From Paenibacillus sp. Root444D2 (GTDB taxonomy: Bacteria; Bacillota; Bacilli; Paenibacillales; NBRC-103111): DNA of 64,000 bases. The DNA lies in contig NZ_LMEO01000008.1 of NCBI RefSeq assembly GCF_001426375.1, positions 19,683 to 83,682 of the forward strand, written 5' to 3'. Positions 1-6,815 of this stretch are shown piece after piece. The translations under genes were made by a program, and so were the position numbers. The notes beneath the pieces were generated by a model. It searched no databases and had not been told where the DNA came from. It saw nothing but the letters and a program-made list of their open reading frames with translations. The first letter of the stretch is position 1, and each line of letters begins with the position of its first letter.

Positions 1-120
1 ATTTTTACAAAATACGCTGGAAATGAAGAAATAGCAGTCTCTAAAGGCTCTTATTCAACTGCATTTCTCCCGAATCCATACTTGGAAAAATCGGACTTTA
101 TTATGAAATTGACTCAAAAA

Positions 121-242
121 TACAACAATTCTTGCCAAAAGTAGCTCTTTAGCCTTTAAAACGGACAAATTGTTGTACAACATACAACAATCCTTAGCTT
201 ACTAAGCAGAAATCAAAGAAATTGTTGTACGTTGTACAACTT
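121..242 (+). repeat. Dispersed TTGTTGTAC element, copy A
   Basis: One of four copies in the window of an intergenic element of about 122 bp. It begins with TACAACAATT, carries a central dyad ATTGTTGTA-N5-TACAACAAT that can fold as a hairpin, and ends with a second dyad around GTTGTAC/GTACAAC. The other copies are at 15239-15360 and 38305-38427 in the same orientation, and at 50494-50618 inverted. It has no coding potential. Confidence 0.85.
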
Positions 243-373
243 GGCTGCTTAATTCTCTATTTCAACTAAACAAACATTAAACAAATAACCACATAACCTA
301 GATAAACCAGACAAGACCAGAGAAAGACAAGACAAGACAAGACAAATCAAACAAACCACCAGCGCCAAGAACG

Positions 374-603
374 CATAGACACTTACTGAGTGTTTATGAA
401 CGTATCCACAATCTCACTCAATCACAAACAACTACAACGCATATTCACTTACCAAATGATTACGCACGTATCCGCACAATCCCACTCAATTACAAACAAC
501 TCCAACCCATAGTCACTAACCAAATGATTAGGCATTCTCCCCACAATCTCACTCAACTCAGCAAATTGCATGACTAAACATGCTAAATAGAGGTAAGCTT
601 CGC
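374..603 (+). repeat. Three 67-bp tandem units plus shared tail
   Basis: Three imperfect units start near 374, 440 and 508, each with a CACT-ACC start and a CCACAATCTCACTCA-like end. They are followed by the tail CTAAACATGCTAAATAG (573-590). A single unit with the same tail occurs near 38480-38572, also downstream of a TTGTTGTAC element. The units are too degenerate and too close together to be a CRISPR array. Confidence 0.7.
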
Positions 604-735
604 CTCCTCTCTGATCCAACTATTTCAAAAATAACCCGTTCGGGGTTGACCACCGCTATGCGACGGTGCTATAACGCGCGCGTTGAGAAGGCATTAACTC
701 GGCATGAATCTATCCTGTTTTTGCGCAACCAAAAT

Positions 736-1191
736 TCAATCACAAATAGCTACACCAAAAGCATGATGCTCCCAGAAGACACCCTGAATTTGCTTCGTTT
801 CCTCTTGTTCGCAAGCGACGAGCACAATAACTTCGGTTATTTTGTTCCGGGACGGGAGATTCCCCTTCTTCTTTTTTTTATGAACGATATCAATGATAAC
901 CCCAATGATGAACCCCACGGCTGCGCCAATAAGGCCCCAAAGAATGGCCCCACCTTTTAAAATAAAGCCATAGGTAGAGCCAATTACCGTGAACGCCGTT
1001 GCCAAGGCTGTCCCCGCATCAAATAAACTAACGCCATCGGAACGATGGATCGTATCGAACATCTTCGGTCTATGGGGTCTCCCCTGCAAAGAAACAGCAT
1101 AAATGTGCTCCTTTGGAATACCCGCTTCTTCAAGAGCAGTGATCGCCAGCTCCAAGTAGATCGAATGTTCAAATGATGCTATTACATGCAT
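736..1191 (-). CDS. Small membrane protein of unknown function
   Basis: A 151-residue protein that I cannot assign to a named family with confidence. The N-terminal part (about 1-60) reads like a soluble alpha/beta segment (MHVIASFEHSIYLELAITAL), as in stress proteins that begin with an HVIASF-type strand. Two hydrophobic glycine-rich segments follow at about 60-105, then a lysine stretch KKKKKGN and a second soluble part ending WEHHAFGVAICD. The start at 1191 is chosen because GAGGG lies 8 bases upstream; a longer reading to 1302 would overlap the upstream gene. It lies 10 bp downstream of the membrane protein at 1202-1975 on the same strand, so the two probably form one transcript. Confidence 0.75.
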   Translation of the reverse strand: MHVIASFEHSIYLELAITALEEAGIPKEHIYAVSLQGRPHRPKMFDTIHRSDGVSLFDAGTALATAFTVIGSTYGFILKGGAILWGLIGAAVGFIIGVIIDIVHKKKKKGNLPSRNKITEVIVLVACEQEETKQIQGVFWEHHAFGVAICD

Positions 1192-1201
1192 GGTGTAACC
1201 C

Positions 1202-1975
1202 TCATTTTCGAAGCGAAGATTTAGGAAATGGAAATTGGGGAGGCTGATAGTTCTCTTGCAGCATGGAAATCTGCTCGTGATCAAACAGCTTGTTATATTC
1301 AACTGTACTTACATAAGCATCGTAGACGGAAAAACCATATAGAGAAGGCAAAAATATAAGCCAATGCATACTTACTACACGGGCGGACTGTGTTAAGTCC
1401 CACATGAGTAAATAGTGAATTCCTTCAAGCAAATGGGACAAATAAGAAAGCGAAATCCAGGTCACCAGTATAAAAAAAGCATTGATAATCCGGTGGGCGT
1501 AAAGCTGTCCCATTCCCGGCATTAACAGGGACCAAACCATCGATAGCCATGGCGAGCGTTTATCTAAATAGTTAATTTCCATACTGCTCATCTTAAAACA
1601 ATCCATCGGGGCTTTTTCCCGCTTGGCCAAAATAAATTGATGATTCATATCCACGGTAGTTCGATAGCTATCGTAAATGGCAAATAAATATACAGGCACA
1701 TAGAGTGACATCCACCGAATATTCAGCACCTCATTGGCTCGTTCGAATTGACAAGTAAAGGTGTATACGATCGCTTCATTCAAATGCATCTGGGAATTAA
1801 TGAGCATTTCCCATCCAATAAGGATAAAGCCGCGAATATACTTGGATAGCAATAAATGACCAAAGCCCGGAAAGGCTGCGGCCCACCATACAATAATGAA
1901 GGGATTGCGCAAATGCAATTGAGTAATGCCTAATACACTGACGAATGCAATCTGACGGCGAGGCTTGGTTCTCAT
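1202..1975 (-). CDS. Membrane protein with internal duplication
   Basis: A 257-residue polytopic membrane protein without a family I can name. It is an internal duplication: each half has a hydrophobic segment with a PG-x-G-x-L motif (FPGFGHLL, then MPGMGQLY), further membrane segments, and closes with a related signature (IYDSYRTTVDMN, then VYDAYVSTVEYN). The PGxGxL motif resembles that of TM2-type membrane proteins, but the similarity is short. The ATG at 1975 is preferred over the one at 1984 because AAGGA sits 8 bases upstream of it. It is probably co-transcribed with the gene at 736-1191. Confidence 0.8.
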   Translation of the reverse strand: MRTKPRRQIAFVSVLGITQLHLRNPFIIVWWAAAFPGFGHLLLSKYIRGFILIGWEMLINSQMHLNEAIVYTFTCQFERANEVLNIRWMSLYVPVYLFAIYDSYRTTVDMNHQFILAKREKAPMDCFKMSSMEINYLDKRSPWLSMVWSLLMPGMGQLYAHRIINAFFILVTWISLSYLSHLLEGIHYLLMWDLTQSARVVSMHWLIFLPSLYGFSVYDAYVSTVEYNKLFDHEQISMLQENYQPPQFPFPKSSLRK

Positions 1976-2048
1976 GTGCAGCATCCTTATAAATCAGTTT
2001 CCAATAATGCTATTATCTTCTTTCACATGTAAGATATACATTTCGGAT

Positions 2049-2081
2049 TTGACAATTGATTTTTAGTACCGTATAGTACTA
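2049..2081 (+). promoter_or_regulatory. Promoter with overlapping TetR operator
   Basis: TTGACA at 2049-2054 and TATAGT at 2072-2077 are separated by exactly 17 bp, a textbook vegetative promoter. Two TAGTAC half-sites at 2064 and 2074, spaced 10 bp, cover the -10 box. The same pair with the same 10-bp spacing recurs at 2683-2700. Expected transcription starts at about 2084, essentially on the ATG at 2085. Confidence 0.8.
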
Positions 2082-2084
2082 TTC

Positions 2085-2666
2085 ATGAAAAAACAAAAAA
2101 AATTAACCAACCGTGATCTTGTGATTCAAGTGGCAACGGATTTGTTCCTGACCAAAGGCTACTTAGCAACTAGCATGGACGAAATCGTTGCCGTGAGCAA
2201 AGTGTCCAAAACAAATATTTATTATTATTTCAAAAGCAAAGAAGACCTGTTGACCGCAATTCTCGAACAACTTATTCACACCTATAACGAGATGATCCAG
2301 GAGACCGTGTCACGTTCGGAGTTAAGTGTGCAGGAGCGTTTCACTGCTCTCCTACAAGTGCTGACAGGACTTGAATGGACTTCCTTAGGCGGATGCCCGT
2401 TTCTCACGCTCTACACACAGATGCCGCTTGATGCAGATGTACTCCGGGAGAAAGTGAGCGTTTTTTTCCGGGACCAAATACTTACCGTGGAAGCCCTGCT
2501 CATCGAGGGTGTTCATAACAAGGAGTTTACATCCACTCTGCCGACAAAAGCCACGGCTCAATTGATCGTTTCGACGATTGAAGGCGGGCTGTTCCTGCAG
2601 CATGCAAACCAAGATCCAGCCATGTTGGATCAAACTCTTTCTACTTTAGCCTTGTTGCTAAAGTAA
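2085..2666 (+). CDS. TetR-family repressor
   Basis: A 193-residue one-component regulator. Residues about 8-55 form the TetR helix-turn-helix domain (DLFLTKGYLATSMDEIV, then SKTNIYYYFKSKEDLL). The rest is the helical ligand-binding and dimerisation domain, of the type with a TSLGGCPF segment. It probably represses itself and the SDR-hydrolase fusion 62 bp downstream, because the same TAGTAC operator lies over both promoters. The ATG at 2085 has no ribosome site and coincides with the predicted transcription start, so the mRNA appears to be leaderless. No later in-frame start would keep the DNA-binding domain. The inducer is unknown. Confidence 0.93.
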   Translation: MKKQKKLTNRDLVIQVATDLFLTKGYLATSMDEIVAVSKVSKTNIYYYFKSKEDLLTAILEQLIHTYNEMIQETVSRSELSVQERFTALLQVLTGLEWTSLGGCPFLTLYTQMPLDADVLREKVSVFFRDQILTVEALLIEGVHNKEFTSTLPTKATAQLIVSTIEGGLFLQHANQDPAMLDQTLSTLALLLK

Positions 2667-2671
2667 TTTTT

Positions 2672-2701
2672 TTAACCACAACTAGTACTAATTAGTACTA
2701 A
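2672..2701 (+). promoter_or_regulatory. Second TetR operator, upstream of fusion gene
   Basis: TAGTACTA occurs at 2683-2690 and 2693-2700, forming a dyad with the same 10-bp half-site spacing as the operator over the tetR promoter. TTAACC (2672-2677) and TACTAA (2696-2701), 18 bp apart, could be a weak promoter for the gene starting at 2729, placing the operator between the -35 and -10 boxes. Confidence 0.7.
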
Positions 2702-2728
2702 AATAACAATGAAGGGCAGGCAATTAAG

Positions 2729-4603
2729 ATGACACATATTTTCATCACAGGCGGTACAGGGTTCATAGGAACACAAACATTAGAGCAGCTATCCCGTGAG
2801 GATCATACCGTTTCGGTGCTCGTTCGTTCCAAAGCTCGATGGGAGCAGATCCGCAAGCAATTAGGCGGGCTTAGCGGTGATGGTCAGAGGGAAACTAGCG
2901 TGGGAAATGAGCGAATTTCCCCGGTTATAGGAGATTTAAGCTTACCCGGCCTTGGATTAAGCGCGCATGACAAGGCGTCAGTGCTAACGGCAGATGTTAT
3001 CATTCACGCAGGTGGACCGATGGATATTCGGATCGGGGAGGCCGAGGCCCGTGCGGTTTTCCTGCAAGCCGCCGAGGAATTACTAAGTTTGGCATCGCAA
3101 ATTCATAGGCGCAAGGTTCTGCAGCATTTCATCCATCTAGTCGGCTTCAAAAGTCCCTTTACAGCTGATAATATCCGCAATCCAGCACCTATCATCGCTA
3201 GTTTAGAGAAGGAATCTCCTTACGAGCTCATGAAATTTCTAGCTGATTTGCGCATTCGCCAAGGAGCGAAGAAGCTAAACTTTCCTCTATCTGTCGTCCA
3301 TCCAAGCGTTCTTATTGGCAGCTCAGAGAATGGGGATACCCCGCAAACAGGCGGGCTCGGTATTCTCGTGCAGGCCACCGCGCGTAGGTTGATGAGTATC
3401 ACACCCGGTGGTAACTCCCATTGGCTGCCTCTCTTTCATGTTGATCACGCTGCTGAGTTCATTAGCGCTCTAGCGAAGGAATCGAATCCCGTTAGTCAAA
3501 CCTACTACTTACTGGATGAGAAGAAGCAAAGTCCCTCGATGACAGAGCTCGTGTCAGGCATAGCCAAGGAACTTCGTGTCAGTAAACCATGGGGAGCGAT
3601 CTCACCTAAATGGTTGTCAAAGATTCTGGGGAGTCCTCTTGGACGGAAAATCGGAATTCCTAAGGAATCCCTCGATTTCATCGTGGATGTTAATCAGGTC
3701 TATCCCCTAACTGCCGCACAAGACATGCAGAGAAAGTACGGATTGGGGCACGCGATTAACGCCTCGATTATGCCCCATACCATCTCGGATCTCGACTTTC
3801 GTCTCGTTCATTCCCACCCTCAGGCAGATGGATATATACGGGGTAAAAGAGGGCCTTTGGCCACACTGGAACGAGTGGGATCAGACAAGGGAAAGCCTCC
3901 GATCCTGTTCGTTCATGGCACTTTAAGCGGAGCTGACTGCTTGCTTCCGCTTGCCGAGCAATTCCCTGAGTCTTCCGTCTGCCTGGTCGATCTCCCAGGC
4001 TTCGGCCGTTCGCCCTATCACCACGGTGCGGACGTGATAGAAGGGCATATCGAATCGCTTGTCCGGGCGATTCGGTCTTTCGAGACCCCGGTTACGCTCG
4101 TGGGGCACTCGCTGGGCGGACTGCTCGCCGCCCACGCCTACGCTCGCGTACCGGAACAGATCCACAGGCTGCATCTGCTGCAGCCTGCACTGCACAGCGC
4201 TGCGCGGAGGTACCGCAGCGCTCGATTCAACGAAGCCGCGCTGCGCACGCTGCGCGCGGCGAGCTTGCGGAAGCAGCTGCTGGCGCAGAGCTGCTTCACG
4301 GACATAAGTGACATACCGCCTGCGTATGTCACTTATGTCCTGGCCGAGCTGCAGTCGCCGCGTGTGCGGAAGACGACTGCGGAGACCCTCTCTGCGCTGA
4401 CGCGCGCAGAGAGCTTTGCACAGCTGCAGCCCGGTGCGTGGCTGCTGGGTGAGGCGTCGATCCTGTGGGGAACCCAGGATCGGGCGTACCGCCTGCCGGA
4501 GCGCTTTCGCTCCGCGCGCACGGTGGAGATAGCGGCTGCTCACCACTTCCCTATCTCGCATCCGGTGCTAACCGCTCAGCTCCTGAGGCAGCAAGGTCTA
4601 TAG
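2729..4603 (+). CDS. SDR reductase fused to alpha/beta hydrolase
   Basis: A 624-residue two-domain protein. Residues 1 to about 365 are an extended short-chain dehydrogenase/epimerase: TGGTGFIG at 7-14 is the dinucleotide-binding loop and Y165-x-x-x-K169 fits the catalytic pair. Residues about 385-624 are an alpha/beta hydrolase with HGT near the first strand, the nucleophile elbow GHSLGG (Ser461) and a late histidine in AAHHFPISHP. The cofactor-linked half may act on an acyl or sugar-like substrate that the second half hydrolyses or transfers, but the substrate is unknown. It follows tetR and carries the same operator. The last 500 bp are markedly richer in G+C than the first part, and a perfect 17-bp inverted repeat lies inside the hydrolase region at 4300-4340. 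Confidence 0.88.
   Translation: MTHIFITGGTGFIGTQTLEQLSREDHTVSVLVRSKARWEQIRKQLGGLSGDGQRETSVGNERISPVIGDLSLPGLGLSAHDKASVLTADVIIHAGGPMDIRIGEAEARAVFLQAAEELLSLASQIHRRKVLQHFIHLVGFKSPFTADNIRNPAPIIASLEKESPYELMKFLADLRIRQGAKKLNFPLSVVHPSVLIGSSENGDTPQTGGLGILVQATARRLMSITPGGNSHWLPLFHVDHAAEFISALAKESNPVSQTYYLLDEKKQSPSMTELVSGIAKELRVSKPWGAISPKWLSKILGSPLGRKIGIPKESLDFIVDVNQVYPLTAAQDMQRKYGLGHAINASIMPHTISDLDFRLVHSHPQADGYIRGKRGPLATLERVGSDKGKPPILFVHGTLSGADCLLPLAEQFPESSVCLVDLPGFGRSPYHHGADVIEGHIESLVRAIRSFETPVTLVGHSLGGLLAAHAYARVPEQIHRLHLLQPALHSAARRYRSARFNEAALRTLRAASLRKQLLAQSCFTDISDIPPAYVTYVLAELQSPRVRKTTAETLSALTRAESFAQLQPGAWLLGEASILWGTQDRAYRLPERFRSARTVEIAAAHHFPISHPVLTAQLLRQQGL
4300..4340. repeat. Perfect 17-bp inverted repeat inside a CDS
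   Basis: The left arm 4300-4316 (GGACATAAGTGACATAC) is exactly complementary to 4324-4340, with a 7-base loop. It encodes the stretch TDISDIPPAYVTYVL of the hydrolase domain and keeps the frame open. It differs from the surrounding GC-rich codons by being AT-rich. Confidence 0.9.
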
Positions 4604-4610
4604 CTTTTAC

Positions 4611-4673
4611 TGCAAGAGCTCGATTCTTCTGCCGCAGCGAGGCATGATGTCAATCGAGTTCTTCGATTTTTTT
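4611..4673 (+). terminator. Possible terminator after fusion gene
   Basis: AAGAGCTCGATT pairs, with one G-T wobble, with AATCGAGTTCTT across a loop of about 28 bases, followed by CGATTTTTTT. The long loop makes this a moderate call. Confidence 0.5.
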
Positions 4674-4786
4674 CCAGCAGACATTTTCCAATAGACATAC
4701 ACCCAATTCCTTCTCTTCGAATAAGGTAAAGGAAAAAGTAGGCTCGCATGTAACGCCTTTGCTTACGAAGAAAGGGAGGAACCCCT

Positions 4787-6076
4787 ATGCAAATCCACGT
4801 TGTCCAGAAGGGACAGACGTTATACCGCATTTCGCAAACGTATGGAGTGTCGATAGATACGATCGCATCAGCCAATGAGATGACCCCCAGCCAATCCCTG
4901 GTCATCGGACAGGCATTGGTCATTCCGATTGTTGGCTCGTTCTACTGGGTACAGCCCGGTGAAGGGCTCTATCTGATTGCCCGAAAACTCGGAATCGACC
5001 TGCAAACCCTCGCCTCCGTCAATAGACTAACCTTGTATCAATCTTTACCTGTAGGCTTTCGTCTCTATATCCCGCCAACCCCTCGTACGCAAGCAGAAGT
5101 GAATGCCTATTTAGAGCCTCGCGGGTCTGACGTATCGCCCGTTCTCATTCAATCCGCCAAGGAAGCCGCTCCTCATCTTACGTACTTAGCTCCATTCAGC
5201 TTCCGTATTAAACGGGACGGCACCCTCGAAGCTCCGCAGCTGGATGATCTTCGCGGGATTGCCTCACAGCATGGCGTCACCTTGATGATGGTTGTGACCA
5301 ATCTCGAACATGATCAATTCAGCGCTGAGCTCGGACATATCATCCTCACCGACGAAACCGTTCAGAATCATCTGCTTCAAACTATTAAAAGTACTGCCAA
5401 GCAATATGGATTCCGCGATATCCATTTTGACATTGAGCATCTGTTCCCCGATGATCGTGATGCCTACAATCGCTTTCTACGTAAAGCCGCGACACAACTC
5501 CATCAAGAAGGTTATTTAATGTCTACGGCACTCGCGCCGAAAACAAGCGCCGCTCAAGTCGGCGCCTGGTACTCTGCGCATGATTACAGAGCGCATGGCC
5601 AGATCGTCGATTTCGTTGTCATCATGACGTACGAGTGGGGCTACAGCGGTGGCCCCCCTATGGCCGTCTCCCCCATCGGACCCGTGCGCAAAGTGCTGGA
5701 ATATGCCATTAGCGAGATGCCCGCTTCCAAAGTCATGATGGGTCAAAATCTGTACGGGTACGACTGGACGTTGCCCTATGTCAAAGGCGGCGCCTTTGCT
5801 AAGGCTGTCTCTCCGCAAGCGGCTATTGATCTCGCCCGCAAGTATAATGCGCAGATCCTATACGATTACACGGCGCAAGCCCCGCATTTCAACTACTGGG
5901 ACGATGCTGGCAAGGAACACACCGTCTGGTTCGAGGACGCGCGCTCGATTCAAGCGAAATTCCGCTTATTGAAAGAGCTTGGCTTACGCGGGATTAGTTA
6001 CTGGAAGCTTGGTCTTAAATTTCCGCAAAACTGGCTGCTCCTTGAGGAAAATTTCAAAGTCGTGAAACGATCTTAG
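4787..6076 (+). CDS. sleL: LysM-GH18 spore cortex-lytic glycosidase (SleL/YaaH-like)
   Basis: A 429-residue protein with two LysM peptidoglycan-binding modules at about 1-47 and 50-97 (QKGQTLYRISQTYGVSIDTI, then QPGEGLYLIARKLGIDLQTL) and a glycoside hydrolase 18 barrel from about 110 to the end. The GH18 catalytic signature appears as DIHFDIEHLF, with the acid glutamate in FDIE. This order and length match SleL/YaaH, the N-acetylglucosaminidase that degrades muramic-lactam-containing spore cortex during germination. There is no signal peptide, as in that family, which is loaded onto the forming spore. AAGGGAGG lies 8 bases before the ATG. It appears monocistronic. Confidence 0.9.
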   Translation: MQIHVVQKGQTLYRISQTYGVSIDTIASANEMTPSQSLVIGQALVIPIVGSFYWVQPGEGLYLIARKLGIDLQTLASVNRLTLYQSLPVGFRLYIPPTPRTQAEVNAYLEPRGSDVSPVLIQSAKEAAPHLTYLAPFSFRIKRDGTLEAPQLDDLRGIASQHGVTLMMVVTNLEHDQFSAELGHIILTDETVQNHLLQTIKSTAKQYGFRDIHFDIEHLFPDDRDAYNRFLRKAATQLHQEGYLMSTALAPKTSAAQVGAWYSAHDYRAHGQIVDFVVIMTYEWGYSGGPPMAVSPIGPVRKVLEYAISEMPASKVMMGQNLYGYDWTLPYVKGGAFAKAVSPQAAIDLARKYNAQILYDYTAQAPHFNYWDDAGKEHTVWFEDARSIQAKFRLLKELGLRGISYWKLGLKFPQNWLLLEENFKVVKRS

Positions 6077-6188
6077 TCGGATGGAAATGACGGATCCACA
6101 AAGTAGTAAAAAGGTTATCCCACTAAGCCATTTTTGGATGTAATCTCTCATTTACTTCACCAAGTTATGGCAACCAGAGTTCACCCGA

Positions 6189-6368
6189 GGGAACGTCGAT
6201 CCGCTATTTGGACGCAAAACACCCGAATTCATGAGGAAGAGGAACGACGATGCGCTATTTATCGTTTTTGTGCCTCCGGATTGTTCATTTTGAGCAAATA
6301 GCGTTCTCATGTTCCTCTATTTCGATTTCTATCGCAGGTTTCCCAAAATAACGAATCGACGTTCCCCT
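6189..6368. repeat. Four-copy GGAACGTCGAT-CGCTATTT motif, two per strand
   Basis: Direct copies lie at 6189-6210 and about 6240-6261. Inverted copies lie at about 6294-6318 and 6343-6368 (read on the minus strand as AGAGGAACATGAGAACGCTA and AGGGGAACGTCGATTCGTTA). The arrangement can fold into long-range stems. Confidence 0.7.
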
Positions 6369-6417
6369 AACGAAAGTTCCGGTGAGACTTTCCCTTGAAA
6401 TCGAGACAAAACAAAAA

Positions 6418-6456
6418 ATGAGAAGGCAAGAATAACCTTGCCACCTCATTTTTTTT
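6418..6456. terminator. Hairpin terminator
   Basis: ATGAG-AAGGCAAG-AATA-ACCTTGCC-ACCTCAT forms a stem-loop followed by eight T on the plus strand, with A-rich DNA before it. The core GCAAGAATAACCTTGC recurs exactly in the hairpin at 61381-61412. Confidence 0.85.
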
Positions 6457-6815
6457 GTTTTCTGCACCCTTTTACTTTTGGGACAATTCTTTTTTCTGGC
6501 CTAAGCCTGCCTTTGTAAAGAATAATAACTTGCTGCAACCTTTGTTTACAGCCTCCCGTCTAAGCTTAAGTAATTTTTACCAATTACATTGGTCTAACTT
6601 ATATTCATCTGCAATCCTTATGATCATCAAATGGGAAGGGCGTGGGGCACAAGCTTGCTAGCAAGTATGGAATTTAAAACTATGATTCGATGGATGTATT
6701 TGGGTATTTATTATGACAACTATTCATTTTAACCCTCTATATTCCGATAATAGTAGCGTTCCATAATTTTCAATTTATAAATCGTAGAGGAACAACAATG
6801 GAGGGAACGAGAGAA

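Larger units (their letters stand above)
1..735. repeat. Repeat-rich intergenic region
   Basis: No credible gene is visible here. Positions 37-55 match the hairpin arm of the 113-bp tandem repeat found at 49131-49436, so the window edge seems to cut another copy. Positions 121-242 are one copy of a dispersed TTGTTGTAC-type element. Positions about 326-346 are a short GACAA microsatellite. Units starting near 374, 440 and 508 are three imperfect tandem copies of about 67 bp. Positions 573-603 repeat sequence found at 38544-38572. Convergent use is likely, because the next gene ends at 736 on the minus strand. Confidence 0.8.
6077..6815. other. Intergenic region with inverted repeats
   Basis: No gene is supported. 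Positions about 6189-6368 hold four copies of a motif near AGGGAACGTCGATCCGCTATTT, two direct and then two inverted. A strong hairpin terminator follows at 6418-6456. Positions 6460-6780 are AT-rich with no clear element; the ribosome site of the next gene is at 6800-6806. Confidence 0.7.

Noticed and set aside
374..556. Possible CRISPR array
   Set aside because: Only three imperfect units of about 67 bp are present, with no conserved short repeat separated by unique spacers and no cas genes nearby.
580..960. Plus-strand open frame of 126 codons
   Set aside because: It runs antisense through the membrane protein gene at 736-1191, has no ribosome site, and its protein has no sensible composition.
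3923..4561. Several long open frames on both strands inside the hydrolase region
   Set aside because: They result from high G+C with few stop codons; the Arg-rich or Ala-rich products have no start signals.
6455..6661. Plus-strand open frame of 68 codons after the terminator
   Set aside because: It starts inside the terminator T run region, has no ribosome site, and the product is unlike a real protein.
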